Shown here: in pieces, positions 44,256 to 53,273 of the stretch
Position numbering within the stretch: position 1 is the stretch's first letter
How the letters are laid out: every line of letters begins with the position of its first letter
From: JAHFTY01 sp964584785
GTDB lineage: Bacteria > Acidobacteriota > Terriglobia > 20CM-2-55-15
Assembly: GCA_964584785.1 (NCBI GenBank)
Contig: CAZPBY010000007.1
Location: forward strand, 87,350-151,349
Direction: 5' to 3'
Length of the DNA: 64,000 bases
Translations under genes and position numbers: made by a program
The notes under the pieces: generated by a model
Databases searched by the model: none
What the model was told of the DNA's origin: nothing
Seen by the model: the letters and a program-made list of their open reading frames with translations, nothing else

Positions 44256-44612
44256 ATGGGATTCGTGACCAAACTGCTTCTGGCGCTGATCTACCTTCTC
44301 ACTCTACCGCTGCGTTTTTGGCACATGCTTCGCGGTCACGACCGGGTTCGCCTGAAAGAGCCCCGGTCTGCCGACAGCTTCTGGATTACGCGTGACGAGA
44401 CCCCCGACTCGAACAGCTATTTTCTTGAAAGCTCCGTTGCCGAGGGGCGGGGTGAAACGGCAAGTGGCACCAGAGGCGCGGCCTGGTGGATTACGCCGCT
44501 GTTGCTTTTAGTGTCGAAGGCATACGCGCCTCCCAGGGAGGTCACCAGCAGTCGACATTCACGCGCCGAGCGCGATGAGAGTATCCCGGATGAGGTGTAC
44601 ACGTTATGGTAA
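44256..44612 (+). CDS. small membrane protein following carbamoyltransferase
   Basis: A 118-residue protein of unknown function. One hydrophobic segment opens it (FVTKLLLALIYLLTLPLRFW), followed by a charged stretch RVRLKEPRSADSFWITRDE; a second, shorter hydrophobic segment WWITPLLLLVSKAY lies near 80. Similar short proteins with one N-terminal span often follow carbamoyltransferases of this subgroup. It starts 3 bp after the carbamoyltransferase stop and overlaps the SGNH gene by 7 bp. Confidence 0.65.
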   Translation: MGFVTKLLLALIYLLTLPLRFWHMLRGHDRVRLKEPRSADSFWITRDETPDSNSYFLESSVAEGRGETASGTRGAAWWITPLLLLVSKAYAPPREVTSSRHSRAERDESIPDEVYTLW

Positions 44613-45655
44613 GCGGCACGGCCGAGGTCGTCGATCATAAGCCTTACATTGAATATGATTCGATGATCGGCTACCGCTATATTCCATCCACGCGTCAAGT
44701 GTTGCCCCGGCCCGGCGGAGGAACGTACGAAATCACCATCAATTCGGCGGGGATTCGTAGTGATCGCGAGTATTCCAAAAAGAAGCCGACTGGAATGTTT
44801 CGCATTCTTGTTTTCGGCGATTCCTACGCCGCAGGTCAGTTTGTTTCAAATGATCAGCGATTCTCCGAATTGCTCGAACGGCGCGTTCCCAATCTCGAGG
44901 TCATTAATTTTGCCCTCGAAGGTACGGGTACGGATCAGCAGTTGCTGATCTACGAGCAAGCCGGCCGCCACTACGAACACGATCTGGTTTTGCTGCTGCC
45001 GTTCCTTCAAAACATTCGACGAAACGTCGTTGAGGCGCGCGAAGCGTTTGACCCGGTAACACACGAGAGAATTCTTCGCGCTAAGCCAAGGTTCGTTCTT
45101 CGAGACGGAGAGTTGGAATTGAAGAACGTACCGGTGCCTGCCGGTCGAATCGACGTGAAGAATGGTGAAGCACAAAATACGCCTGCAACCGACAACGATT
45201 CCGGCACCACGCGGCGATTGAAGACCGCGCTCAGCCGTACGCCCGGGGCGGACAGCCTCAAGAAGATCGTGTACAGCGTCGTGCCCTGGGAGCCATTTCC
45301 CGAATATCGAAGTGCCGATGTTCCCGCCTGGCAGTTGATGGCCGCGATCATTCGCCGTTTCAAGGCCGTGGCAAAGAATGTGCCGCTCGTCGTTGTTCCG
45401 GTTTTTTATGACAGCTATGTGCGATTTCGGATGGCGAGAAACTATTGGGATCGGTTCTACTCGCTGCGAGAAACTCCAGGCATCGCCGTGATCGACCTGC
45501 TGCCTCATTTCAAACGCCTGGGACGCGATGGTGTTCGAGCGTACCTCGGGCCTTATGACTGCCACTTTTCAACCTACGGTCACATCGTACTTGCCGAGGC
45601 CATCCAATCCGAATTGACTCAATCGGGTTTGCTGCAAACCGGTGTCGTGTATTGA
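44606..45655 (+). CDS. SGNH/GDSL-hydrolase-fold protein
   Basis: A 349-residue protein. Block I is VFGDSYAAGQ with the catalytic Ser, GTGTDQQ supplies the oxyanion Gly/Asn-type residue, and DCHFSTYGH near the end is the DxxH-like block V. Such proteins act as O-acetyl esterases, acetyltransferase partners or glycan-modifying enzymes. No signal peptide is visible at the start, so the location is unclear. It is in a tight gene chain with the carbamoyltransferase and glycosyltransferases. Confidence 0.78.
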   Translation: MVSGTAEVVDHKPYIEYDSMIGYRYIPSTRQVLPRPGGGTYEITINSAGIRSDREYSKKKPTGMFRILVFGDSYAAGQFVSNDQRFSELLERRVPNLEVINFALEGTGTDQQLLIYEQAGRHYEHDLVLLLPFLQNIRRNVVEAREAFDPVTHERILRAKPRFVLRDGELELKNVPVPAGRIDVKNGEAQNTPATDNDSGTTRRLKTALSRTPGADSLKKIVYSVVPWEPFPEYRSADVPAWQLMAAIIRRFKAVAKNVPLVVVPVFYDSYVRFRMARNYWDRFYSLRETPGIAVIDLLPHFKRLGRDGVRAYLGPYDCHFSTYGHIVLAEAIQSELTQSGLLQTGVVY

Positions 45656-45677
45656 CCGAAATAGAGTTGTTTTAAAT

Positions 45678-46622
45678 ATGCCCGTGGCAACTGTAGTTAT
45701 TTCAACCAAGAACCGTTGTGACGAACTGGTCGAGACGGTCCGGTCCGCACTGAATCAGTCCGTTCCGGTCGAGGTCCTCGTCGTCGACGACGGTTCTACC
45801 GACGGAACATCGGAAATCATTCGAACGCAATTCCCGACCGTCCGCCTGGAACAATCGCCGAAATCCATGGGATACATCGTGCAGCGAAATCGCGCAGCAC
45901 GGCTGGCCTCCAGTTCCATCATTTTTTCGCTCGACGACGATGCCTGTTTTGCATCGAGCGATACGGTCGCGCAGACGCTTCGGCAATTTGATCATCCGAG
46001 GATCGGAGCGGTCGCGATTCCGTACATCGAACCGCGGAAGTCGAATATTGTCCTGCAACGTGCACCCGATCCGGGTGTGATATTCATTACGGACACCTTC
46101 GTCGGCACCGCTTACGCCTTACGCAGGGACGTCTTCCTGGATTTGAGCGGCTATCGCGAACGCCTGTTCCATCAAGGGGAAGAGTCCGACTACTGCATCC
46201 GGATGCTGGACGCAGGCTATCTCGTCAGGCTTGGTACCGCCGACCCTATTCACCACATGGAATCGCCCAAGAGAGACAAGAGCCGTATGGACTACTATGG
46301 GCGGCGCAATGACATCTTGTTCGCCTGGCACAATGTGCCGCTACCTTATGCACCTGTCCACCTGCTGGGCACAACCGCGAACGGGTTGATGACGGCGATT
46401 CGACAGCGTCGCTTCAAACACATGGTGCGCGGCCTCGGAAACGGTTACGTCGATGCCGTGCGGTTGTGGAACGATCGCCGGCCTGTGTCTACGTCAACCT
46501 ATCGGTTGTTCCGCCGAATTAAGAAATCCGGTCCCGTCCGACTGGCAGACATCGAAGCGGCTCTACCCCCTTTTCTAGAGAAACCTCATCAATGGGAGCT
46601 CACAAAAGGAGTGTCGTCCTGA
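45678..46622 (+). CDS. glycosyltransferase family 2
   Basis: A GT-A enzyme of about 314 residues starting PVATVVISTKNR; the frame extends to GTG 45642, which would overlap the previous gene. LVVDDGSTDGTSE binds the nucleotide, FSLDDDACF provides the DxD-like metal site, and GEESDYCIRML the acidic acceptor motif. The YYGRRNDILFAWHN stretch is common in rhamnosyl-type transferases. It probably adds one sugar of the repeat unit. Confidence 0.86.
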   Translation: MPVATVVISTKNRCDELVETVRSALNQSVPVEVLVVDDGSTDGTSEIIRTQFPTVRLEQSPKSMGYIVQRNRAARLASSSIIFSLDDDACFASSDTVAQTLRQFDHPRIGAVAIPYIEPRKSNIVLQRAPDPGVIFITDTFVGTAYALRRDVFLDLSGYRERLFHQGEESDYCIRMLDAGYLVRLGTADPIHHMESPKRDKSRMDYYGRRNDILFAWHNVPLPYAPVHLLGTTANGLMTAIRQRRFKHMVRGLGNGYVDAVRLWNDRRPVSTSTYRLFRRIKKSGPVRLADIEAALPPFLEKPHQWELTKGVSS

Positions 46623-47875
46623 GTATCTCCGCATCAAAACTGGATTCAAGGCGTCCGGCGAGCATGAGTGCCGCACGAAAGTGGATATGTTGCCAGATTG
46701 GAGCTCGGCAGCATTACACGGTCCCGTTCTCTCTCCACTATCTGGGATATCTGGATTCGGTCATCACCGACTTCTGGGTTCCTCCGAATACTGTGCCCGC
46801 GAGATTCAATCGAAACCTGGCCGGCAGGTATCATGCGGGCCTTGAGGACACCACGATTCACGCTTTGAACTACAAGGCGTTTCTGTTCGAAGCTCAGGGC
46901 TATTTGCGCCGGCTCTCCGGATGGAGGTTGATCGAAGAAAGGAACCAATGGTTTCAGCGGCAGGCTCTGGCGAAATTGAAGACCTACTCGGCGCGTAACC
47001 TGGTGTTGCACTCCTTCAGTTATGCCTGCCGTGAATTGTTCGAATTCGCGCACGACAGGGGCTGGAAGACGGTGATGCAACAGATCGATCCCGGTCCCGT
47101 TGAAGAGCGCATCGTAGCAAAGCTGTACGACGCGAATCCGCAGCTTCGCGGTGATTGGGAACCCTGTTCGACAAGATACTGGGAACAGTGGCGCGCGGAA
47201 TGTGACGTAGTGGACTACATCGTCGTGAACTCGACCTGGTCTCTGGAAGCGTTAAAGCAGGAGGGCATTGCCGAAAAGAAAATGCGCGTCATTCCGCTGG
47301 CGTACGAGCCCAGCGTCGAGTCACGATCGTTCACGCGGACTTACCCGGCCGAGTTCACTTCAACGAGACCTCTTCAAGTGCTTTTTCTTGGCCAGATCGA
47401 TTTGAGAAAGGGCCTCTATCCGTTACTCGAGGCGATCGACACGTTGCATGGGGAACCCATCGAATTCTGGTTTGCGGGACCATTGCGAATAGCCGTTCCG
47501 TCGAAATTCAAAGGGCAACCCAACGTAAAGTGGCTTGGGACAGTACCGCGCAAAGATGTCTCGAAGCTTCTCCGGGATGCCGACGTTTTCATGTTTCCGA
47601 CCTTCTCCGACGGTTTTGGTCTGACACAGCTGGAGGCACAGTCGTGGAAGCTTCCTGTCATAACGACGAACTTCTGTGGCGACGTTGTAAAGAATGGTGT
47701 CAACGGTGTTTTACTAAATGCCGTCTCGGGCGACGCCATAGCGGGTGTTCTGATGGATCTCATGCGCCATCCGTTGAAGCTTCGGGAAATGTCGTCGAAC
47801 TCGCGAGTGGAGGATCAATTTACGCTGCAGGCCATCGGCCGGGCATTTCTTAACCTGGTTTCCGGCACTTCATAA
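46592..47875 (+). CDS. glycosyltransferase family 4
   Basis: A GT-B enzyme of 427 residues. The donor domain shows VLFLGQIDLRKGLYPLLEAID, WFAGPLRI, VFMFPTFSDGFGLTQLEAQSW with the EX7E-like acidic pair, and PVITTNFCG. The start is uncertain: ATG 46592 lies 31 bp inside the preceding gene, and ATG 46664 (MSAARKW) would leave a 41-bp gap. It belongs to the second glycan locus and is followed after 2 bp by a polymerase gene. Confidence 0.86.
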   Translation: MGAHKRSVVLSISASKLDSRRPASMSAARKWICCQIGARQHYTVPFSLHYLGYLDSVITDFWVPPNTVPARFNRNLAGRYHAGLEDTTIHALNYKAFLFEAQGYLRRLSGWRLIEERNQWFQRQALAKLKTYSARNLVLHSFSYACRELFEFAHDRGWKTVMQQIDPGPVEERIVAKLYDANPQLRGDWEPCSTRYWEQWRAECDVVDYIVVNSTWSLEALKQEGIAEKKMRVIPLAYEPSVESRSFTRTYPAEFTSTRPLQVLFLGQIDLRKGLYPLLEAIDTLHGEPIEFWFAGPLRIAVPSKFKGQPNVKWLGTVPRKDVSKLLRDADVFMFPTFSDGFGLTQLEAQSWKLPVITTNFCGDVVKNGVNGVLLNAVSGDAIAGVLMDLMRHPLKLREMSSNSRVEDQFTLQAIGRAFLNLVSGTS

Positions 47876-47877
47876 CC

Positions 47878-49326
47878 ATGGACACTACTTACCGCGATCC
47901 GCTAAATGATCCCACTCTACGAAGGGGATCGATCAATTACGGCGTCGTCACTATACCTGTCGCGACATTGATTGCAGTGGCGCTGCTTCCAAATGACGCG
48001 TCGGAACCGGGTTCTCTCTTATGGTCGGCATGGGCTCTGACTATCGGCCTGACGCTGGGAATCATCAACGACCTGCTGACGAGAGGTATTACCAGCGTGC
48101 TGAGGGCACAGCACCTGGTTATTTTTGCGGTGATCAGCGTCGCGTACGGAGAAGTGCTGCAGCCCTGGTACTCGTCCACTCTTTCAGTCGACGTCATCGC
48201 GAAGAATTTTATCGCGATCGGTTTATTCGGAACGACGGTCGCCATCGGGTGCTCGGGACGCACGCGCCAGTTGCCGCGCCTTCTCACCGAACTGGCCACA
48301 AGGGAGTATTCCGACGAAGTAATCTTCCGAATCATGCTGGCATGCTTCGGGCTGGCAATGTTCAATTTCCTGTACGCCAGCGATTTCTCTGTCTCCGTCG
48401 TGCTCGAGGGACTTCGCTCTTCGCGATTTGCCGCTCCCTGGGCGCGTGGCAAGCTCGGTGGGTGGGATGCTTTTCGCGACTTTCTAAACAACTTTGGTTA
48501 TGTGGTGCCGACGTTCACCGTGCTTCTGGCGTTACGCCGCGGGTGGCGGCACCACTCCGTCCTCATCGGAATCATCTGCTCACTTGTGCTGCTCACATTC
48601 ATTCTGCAGAGCGGCAGCCGGCGTTTGGTGGTGGTCGTTATCGGTTCGGCTCTCGTCACATGGTTTGTCGCACGCCGGAGAGACATCAAGCCCACCGCCT
48701 ACATCATTACGTTCGCTCTGCTCTTCGTGATATTTGTCGCCAACGATTTCCTTCTAGCTCAGCGCAAAATCGGCTTTGAAGAGATCACTTATGACGTGAG
48801 TCAGTTCAGAGGTGTCGTTGTCGACGACAACTTCTGGGCGATGGGAGAAACCATTCGGGCGATCCCGGACGAAGTCGACTACGCCGGCTTTGCGACGCCG
48901 TGGTACATGATCGTCCGTCCGATTCCTCGAGTTCTCTGGCCAAACAAACCGGTTGATCCGGGCTTTGATCTGGCTGAGCACTTGCGTCAGAACGGCGTGT
49001 CGTTTTCCATCACGGCCATGGGCGAAGCTTACATGAGCTTCGGGTGGGTCGGTATTGCCGCCGGAGGACTGATCCTGGGTTGGCTGTCGAAGAACTGGTC
49101 GCAGTTCCTGGACTTCAACGTCGGAATTGTCGCGACGGCCTTGTACGGTTTGGGTGTGATGGCTCTGTTTATGGGAATTCGCAGTTACATCGAGCTCATC
49201 ATCATGACCTATCCGATCGGGGCGTGGTTGGCGCTCGACCGGGTATTCTGGAAATGGTCGCAGCCAATAAAACTGAAACGGCGGCGCAACAACTTGGTGC
49301 AGGATCAACAAGCCAGTGAGCCGTAA
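47878..49326 (+). CDS. oligosaccharide repeat-unit polymerase (Wzy-like)
   Basis: A 482-residue polytopic membrane protein with about 11-12 hydrophobic segments. WYMIVRPIPRVLWPNKPVDPG is the conserved loop of the repeat-unit polymerase/WzyE-like family, followed by MGEAYMSFGWVGIAAGG. Wzy enzymes join lipid-linked repeat units in the periplasm. That conflicts with a purely ABC-dependent pathway, although an ABC exporter is encoded in the same locus. Its stop overlaps the GTG of the next gene. Confidence 0.85.
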   Translation: MDTTYRDPLNDPTLRRGSINYGVVTIPVATLIAVALLPNDASEPGSLLWSAWALTIGLTLGIINDLLTRGITSVLRAQHLVIFAVISVAYGEVLQPWYSSTLSVDVIAKNFIAIGLFGTTVAIGCSGRTRQLPRLLTELATREYSDEVIFRIMLACFGLAMFNFLYASDFSVSVVLEGLRSSRFAAPWARGKLGGWDAFRDFLNNFGYVVPTFTVLLALRRGWRHHSVLIGIICSLVLLTFILQSGSRRLVVVVIGSALVTWFVARRRDIKPTAYIITFALLFVIFVANDFLLAQRKIGFEEITYDVSQFRGVVVDDNFWAMGETIRAIPDEVDYAGFATPWYMIVRPIPRVLWPNKPVDPGFDLAEHLRQNGVSFSITAMGEAYMSFGWVGIAAGGLILGWLSKNWSQFLDFNVGIVATALYGLGVMALFMGIRSYIELIIMTYPIGAWLALDRVFWKWSQPIKLKRRRNNLVQDQQASEP

Positions 49327-50593
49327 GCGCGTTCTTTGGTACTGGCAGTCGATGGGACCCTACCACTATGCCCGGATGTCGGCGCTTGCCGCGAGGCCGG
49401 ATATCGATCTCGTCGTTGTTGAAGGATCGTCGCTCGACGATCACAAGTGGGAACGATCGAACAGCGCTTCCTTTCCCATGATCACGCTGACGCACGAAGA
49501 ACTGTCGTCCGATGCGTTACGACGAGCTCAGACCCGGCTGGTCCAAACTCTGGTTCAACACAAGCCGGACATGGTGGTCGCGCCCGGTTACGCACAACCG
49601 TTGTGCCTGCGGCCGATTCTGACGTTTAAGAATTCCGTCCCCCGTACGCTGATTATCCTGTGGACGGAATCGACAATAATGGATCTTGCAAGATCGCGTC
49701 CGAGAGAGATGTTTAAAACGCTCGTCCTGCCGATCTTCGATGGAGCACTCGTTGCCGGAAAGCCGCACGCGGATTATCTCAAGCGGCTTCGCATGCCGCC
49801 CGAGGACATTCAGGTCGTCGGCAATTGTGTCGACAACGACTATTTTTTCAGTTCGACACGAAAGCTGCACGCACAACCTGTCTTGTCCTCTGGTCCGCCG
49901 ATTCCGGCATCGAAATACTTCCTGTACGTCGGCCGCATGATCCCGGTCAAAAACCTGACCATGCTTTTGCGAGCCTATTCCGTCTACCGGCAGAAGATGA
50001 CCGGATCTGCCTGGGATCTTGTCCTCGTGGGCGGTGGTCCCGACGAATCGCAGTTGCGCGACCTGGTGCGCGCTGAGAAAATCGGCGGCGTTCACTTTGC
50101 CGGCATCCGGCAGCTCGAAGAGCTTCCGTTCTACTACGCTCACGCGGGTTGTTTCATTCTTCCGAGCAGCAGTGAGCCCTGGGGATTGGTGGTGAACGAA
50201 GCGATGGCGTCGGGTTTGCCCGTGCTGGCGTCGGACCGTTGCGGTTGCGCGGTCGATCTGATTCGTGAAGGCGTGAACGGTTTTGTGTTCGATCCGTTCG
50301 ACCAGGATGCTTTGACCCATTTGCTGTTGAAGATGTCGGACGGTACCGTCCCATTGGGCGAGTTCGGTTCGAATAGTCAGGAAATCATCTCAGACTACAG
50401 CCCGATGTTGTTTGCCGAGCGGGCGTCCTCGCACTTGTCTTCTCTCTACAGCCGAAAAGGGGAGGCCAGCGGTCATAATGGCGATCGTCGATCCATTCGC
50501 CGCGTGATTGCCGAGAACGCGTATGCCCTCTTCGGCGCTTCCCTCGAATTATCTCGAACTTCGTCTCTTCGAAGCCGCGCTCGCGCCTCCTGA
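49316..50593 (+). CDS. glycosyltransferase family 4
   Basis: A 425-residue GT-B enzyme, start GTG 49316 inside the end of the polymerase gene. The donor domain has FLYVGRMIPVKNLTMLLRAY, LVGGGPDESQLRDLV, HFAGIRQLEELPFYYAHAG and PSSSEPWGLVVNEAMASGLPVLAS with the EX7E pair. It is the last gene of the plus-strand glycan series before a 600-bp gap. Confidence 0.87.
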   Translation: MSRKRVLWYWQSMGPYHYARMSALAARPDIDLVVVEGSSLDDHKWERSNSASFPMITLTHEELSSDALRRAQTRLVQTLVQHKPDMVVAPGYAQPLCLRPILTFKNSVPRTLIILWTESTIMDLARSRPREMFKTLVLPIFDGALVAGKPHADYLKRLRMPPEDIQVVGNCVDNDYFFSSTRKLHAQPVLSSGPPIPASKYFLYVGRMIPVKNLTMLLRAYSVYRQKMTGSAWDLVLVGGGPDESQLRDLVRAEKIGGVHFAGIRQLEELPFYYAHAGCFILPSSSEPWGLVVNEAMASGLPVLASDRCGCAVDLIREGVNGFVFDPFDQDALTHLLLKMSDGTVPLGEFGSNSQEIISDYSPMLFAERASSHLSSLYSRKGEASGHNGDRRSIRRVIAENAYALFGASLELSRTSSLRSRARAS

Positions 50594-51203
50594 CCCAGGG
50601 GACGCCATTAGGGCACAGAAACGCCCATCTTGTGTACCCCAGCCACCTCCACGCTGAAGCGGGTCATTGTCGAAACCGGCAGTAGGCGGTTCGGGTGAAG
50701 CAACGTTCGCCTTGCAAACGTTTGAGGTTAGCCCATCCCATTTTCCATCCATGGAGAATTTCCCATCCGTAGTTCGGATGGGGGCGAAAAGGCAAGCTGC
50801 ATGCGATACGAACGCCGCCTGGCTTTATGGATCTTTTAGGCTAGGAGGAAAACTTAAGTACTCTATTAGTGTTAGTCACTAATAGGCTATAACGCTTTGG
50901 TGGCAAGCACAGCCCGCATTAAGGCGTGTCTGGGGTAATAAGGGGCACCGAATTACCACGACCATCGCTGTAAATGATTTTGTAAATTGGAGATGCAAGT
51001 TGCATATCCAAGGAGCCGGGCCAAGAAAAAATGCTTGCGTTGCCGATGACCGTAATAAAAAATGGTCTAGAGTGGTATGTGCAAGCGCCTTAACCAAGGC
51101 GTCGCCAGGGATGTAGACGCTTAAGGTGGTGGCACTGTCGCTTATGGGGCTGCTGGTTTAGGCAGCCTGGACAAGTGCGAGTTAGAAGACATTGGGGGAA
51201 GCA
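50594..51203. other. 600-bp intergenic region with several stem-loops, upstream of FecR gene
   Basis: No gene found. Seen directly: CCCATCCG and CGGATGGG arms at 50764-50784; CTATTAGTG and CACTAATAG arms at 50863-50885; CGCCTT and AAGGCG at 51086-51101; GGCTGC and GCAGCC at 51148-51167. The stretch from 50770 to 51190 is more AT-rich than the coding neighbours. It may be a long 5' leader with regulatory RNA; I could not match it to a known riboswitch class. The FecR ribosome-binding site GGGGGAAG ends it. Confidence 0.55.
50863..50885. promoter_or_regulatory. perfect 9-bp inverted repeat, possible operator
   Basis: CTATTAGTG and CACTAATAG are separated by 5 nt (TTAGT). No T-run follows, so it is a poor terminator; the spacing and symmetry suit a dimeric transcription factor. 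It lies about 320 bp before the FecR-domain gene. No -10 box is clearly adjacent. Confidence 0.4.
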
Positions 51204-52415
51204 ATGCGGAGTGAGGATTTGAGACGGTTTCTTGCCGTCACGTTGTTGTTGTCTATGCTGTTCGTCACCATGCCCGTTTCTGCGGCGGAGCTTGCGGGAA
51301 CGCGGACCACTCTTGGATCGGTCAGTGGTTCCGGAGTCGTCAGTCTCCGGGGCGTTTCGATGTTGCAAGAAGGTACGATTTTCGATGGCGATACCCTGGA
51401 AGTCGGCTCTAAAGGCTATGCTAGAGTGATGTTTGTTGCCGGTCATCGGCTCGAACTCGATTCCAGCACCAGGATCAGTATCCGCCAGACTGAAGAGAAC
51501 CTTTCGGTTCAAGTTAATTCAGGTAATGTTGCGTTCACGCGCGCCGACAACGCCGCGTTATTGATCACCGCCGGGCCGTATGAAATCCGTCCCGTTCGCG
51601 GAGGTTCCGGAAGCGTGGCGCTCGTCGGAAAAGAATCGGTGGGTTTGCGATCGATCAAAGGCACACTCGCTGTTCGGCAAACGACGTCCAAAATCACCTA
51701 CTCTTTGGGGCAGGGCGAAGAGCGGATCCTGATGTTTTCCGGTCAGTCCACTCAGCCGCTCGCGCAGGTAGCCTCGACGCTGCCGACGCCGCTGCCGGAA
51801 GTTCCCCCGTTGCCGCAAACCACAACGCCTGCGGGCAAAGGTTTGACGAGAGGCGGATGGATTACGGTCCTGGCCACGGTCGGCGGCGCAGCCGGAGCAA
51901 TAGCGGTCCTTGCCACGCGCGGCAATGGCAACGATAACGTGACTCAGGCAAAACAGCGCGAGGTTCAAGGCACGCAGGCCGCCGTCACCACGGCGCAGCA
52001 GGCACAGACTACCGCCCAGCAGGTTGTATCGGCGGCGGCGACGGTCAACACGGCGCTCAACTCGGTCAACAACACCAGCACGCGGAGTGCGCTTCAGGCA
52101 CAAGTAGCCACGATCTCCAATCAGGCAACTGCGGCGCAAAATCAGATCGGTAACATCTTGTCCCAGTTGAATACCCTGTTTAGCCGACTTCAGAATTCGA
52201 GCTCTCAAAACGACCTGAACAGCATTGCCAGCCAGATCAACACTTTGATCTCCCAGCTGAACACTCAGATCGGGATCGTCAACGACTTGATCACCCAGTT
52301 GCAGAACATTGCCAATGCCGGAACGCAGGCCGGCGGAACCATTCCGCCCGTGGTCATCCAACCTGCTCCGACGGCGGGAACGGTCTTCTCTTCGCCGGTT
52401 ACCCCGACTAAATAA
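51204..52415 (+). CDS. FecR-domain protein with Gln/Asn-rich C-terminal region
   Basis: A 403-residue exported protein. Signal peptide (FLAVTLLLSMLFVTMPVSAAE), FecR-like beta domain about 40-160 (GTIFDGDTLEVGSKGYARVMF, LELDSSTRISI), a Pro-rich linker, a hydrophobic segment WITVLATVGGAAGAIAVLA, then a Gln/Asn/Thr-rich coiled coil (about 250-370). ATG 51204 is chosen for the GGGGGAAG about 7 nt upstream; TTG 51192 is part of that ribosome-binding site. FecR domains are often surface or periplasmic sensors or scaffold modules. The function here is not known. A strong hairpin follows the gene. Confidence 0.78.
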   Translation: MRSEDLRRFLAVTLLLSMLFVTMPVSAAELAGTRTTLGSVSGSGVVSLRGVSMLQEGTIFDGDTLEVGSKGYARVMFVAGHRLELDSSTRISIRQTEENLSVQVNSGNVAFTRADNAALLITAGPYEIRPVRGGSGSVALVGKESVGLRSIKGTLAVRQTTSKITYSLGQGEERILMFSGQSTQPLAQVASTLPTPLPEVPPLPQTTTPAGKGLTRGGWITVLATVGGAAGAIAVLATRGNGNDNVTQAKQREVQGTQAAVTTAQQAQTTAQQVVSAAATVNTALNSVNNTSTRSALQAQVATISNQATAAQNQIGNILSQLNTLFSRLQNSSSQNDLNSIASQINTLISQLNTQIGIVNDLITQLQNIANAGTQAGGTIPPVVIQPAPTAGTVFSSPVTPTK

Positions 52416-52428
52416 CCTCTCAAGTCTT

Positions 52429-52453
52429 CGGGACGAGGCAACCCCTCGTCCCG
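52429..52453. terminator. bidirectional terminator-like hairpin
   Basis: CGGGACGAGG (52429-52438) pairs perfectly with CCTCGTCCCG (52444-52453) across a 5-nt loop. It sits in the 45-bp gap between the convergent FecR gene and HlyD-like gene, so it may stop transcription from both sides. There is no long T tract. Confidence 0.65.
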
Positions 52454-52460
52454 AGAATCC

Positions 52461-53273
52461 TCAAACCAGCACATTTCTCAGTCTGCGGAACAGAAGAAAC
52501 AACAGCCGCTCCCTGCCCGTCACGAAATGAATTCGCAGCGCCAATCCCGAGCGAAGTGGCGGTGACTCGACTGCCGGAGCGATCAGAATCCTAAACACCG
52601 CCCTTGATTCGGTGATTCGCGCATCCGGACTGATAAAAACGACGGTTCCGTCGAAAGCTTCCGACGGGACGGAGTTGAGGCTTTCGGACGCGAGTCGAAC
52701 TCTCTGCCCGACCTCGACTCTCTCCCGGTCACCAGCCGGCACCCACGACTCCACTATCCGCTTGTCGGTATCGGGAATAATCGTTCCTATCGGCGTGTCC
52801 TGCGCAACGATTTCGCCGCTGTGCAGGTTGGCCACGGCACTGATCACGCCGGCTGCGGGACTCGCGATCGTGTAGCCTTCCAGATCGATGCGATTCTTTT
52901 CGAGTTGATGATGAAGATCGACCAACTCTGCGCTCAAGGTGTCGATAACGATGTTTTCCGCCAGGCTGTGACGCAGATTCGCGATACGTGTTTGAACGAT
53001 CGTGATGCGGTTTTCGAGCATACGCCGGTTCAAATCAAGTTCACGCGTGTCCAGTTGAAGAAGCACATCGCCTTTGCGAACCCTGCCGCCCTCGATGGCG
53101 TTCAGTTCGGAGATTCTTCCTCTTGTCGCAGTAACAATCCTTATCACGTCCCCGTCGGGCCGAATCATGCCTCTCGCGTCGATCGCGATATCGATCGGCG
53201 TGTGATACGCCCATCCGGTGGCGGCTATGACGAACAGAGTCAGGACGTAGAGGACCATGCTGCTGTTATTCAT
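52461..53273 (-). CDS. HlyD-family membrane fusion (periplasmic adaptor) protein
   Basis: About 270 residues from ATG 53273, which overlaps the preceding ABC gene by 8 bp; ATG 53291 is an alternative. One N-terminal membrane span (VLYVLTLFVIAATGWAY), a biotinyl-lipoyl-like first half IVTATRGRISELNAIEGGRVRKGD (written here in two parts by domain), a coiled coil LDLNRRMLENR ... DLHHQLEKNR, the second lipoyl half TIASPAAGVISAV and a beta-barrel. It is shorter than type-I secretion adaptors. It should link the ABC exporter at 53266-55356 to the periplasm or outer membrane. Confidence 0.83.
   Translation of the reverse strand: MNNSSMVLYVLTLFVIAATGWAYHTPIDIAIDARGMIRPDGDVIRIVTATRGRISELNAIEGGRVRKGDVLLQLDTRELDLNRRMLENRITIVQTRIANLRHSLAENIVIDTLSAELVDLHHQLEKNRIDLEGYTIASPAAGVISAVANLHSGEIVAQDTPIGTIIPDTDKRIVESWVPAGDRERVEVGQRVRLASESLNSVPSEAFDGTVVFISPDARITESRAVFRILIAPAVESPPLRSGLALRIHFVTGRERLLFLLFRRLRNVLV

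Noticed and set aside
50770..50870. Possible cyclic-di-GMP riboswitch upstream of the FecR gene
   Set aside because: Purine-rich GGCAAGC and GGCTTTATGG words drew attention, but the conserved GEMM core and tetraloop receptor order are not present.
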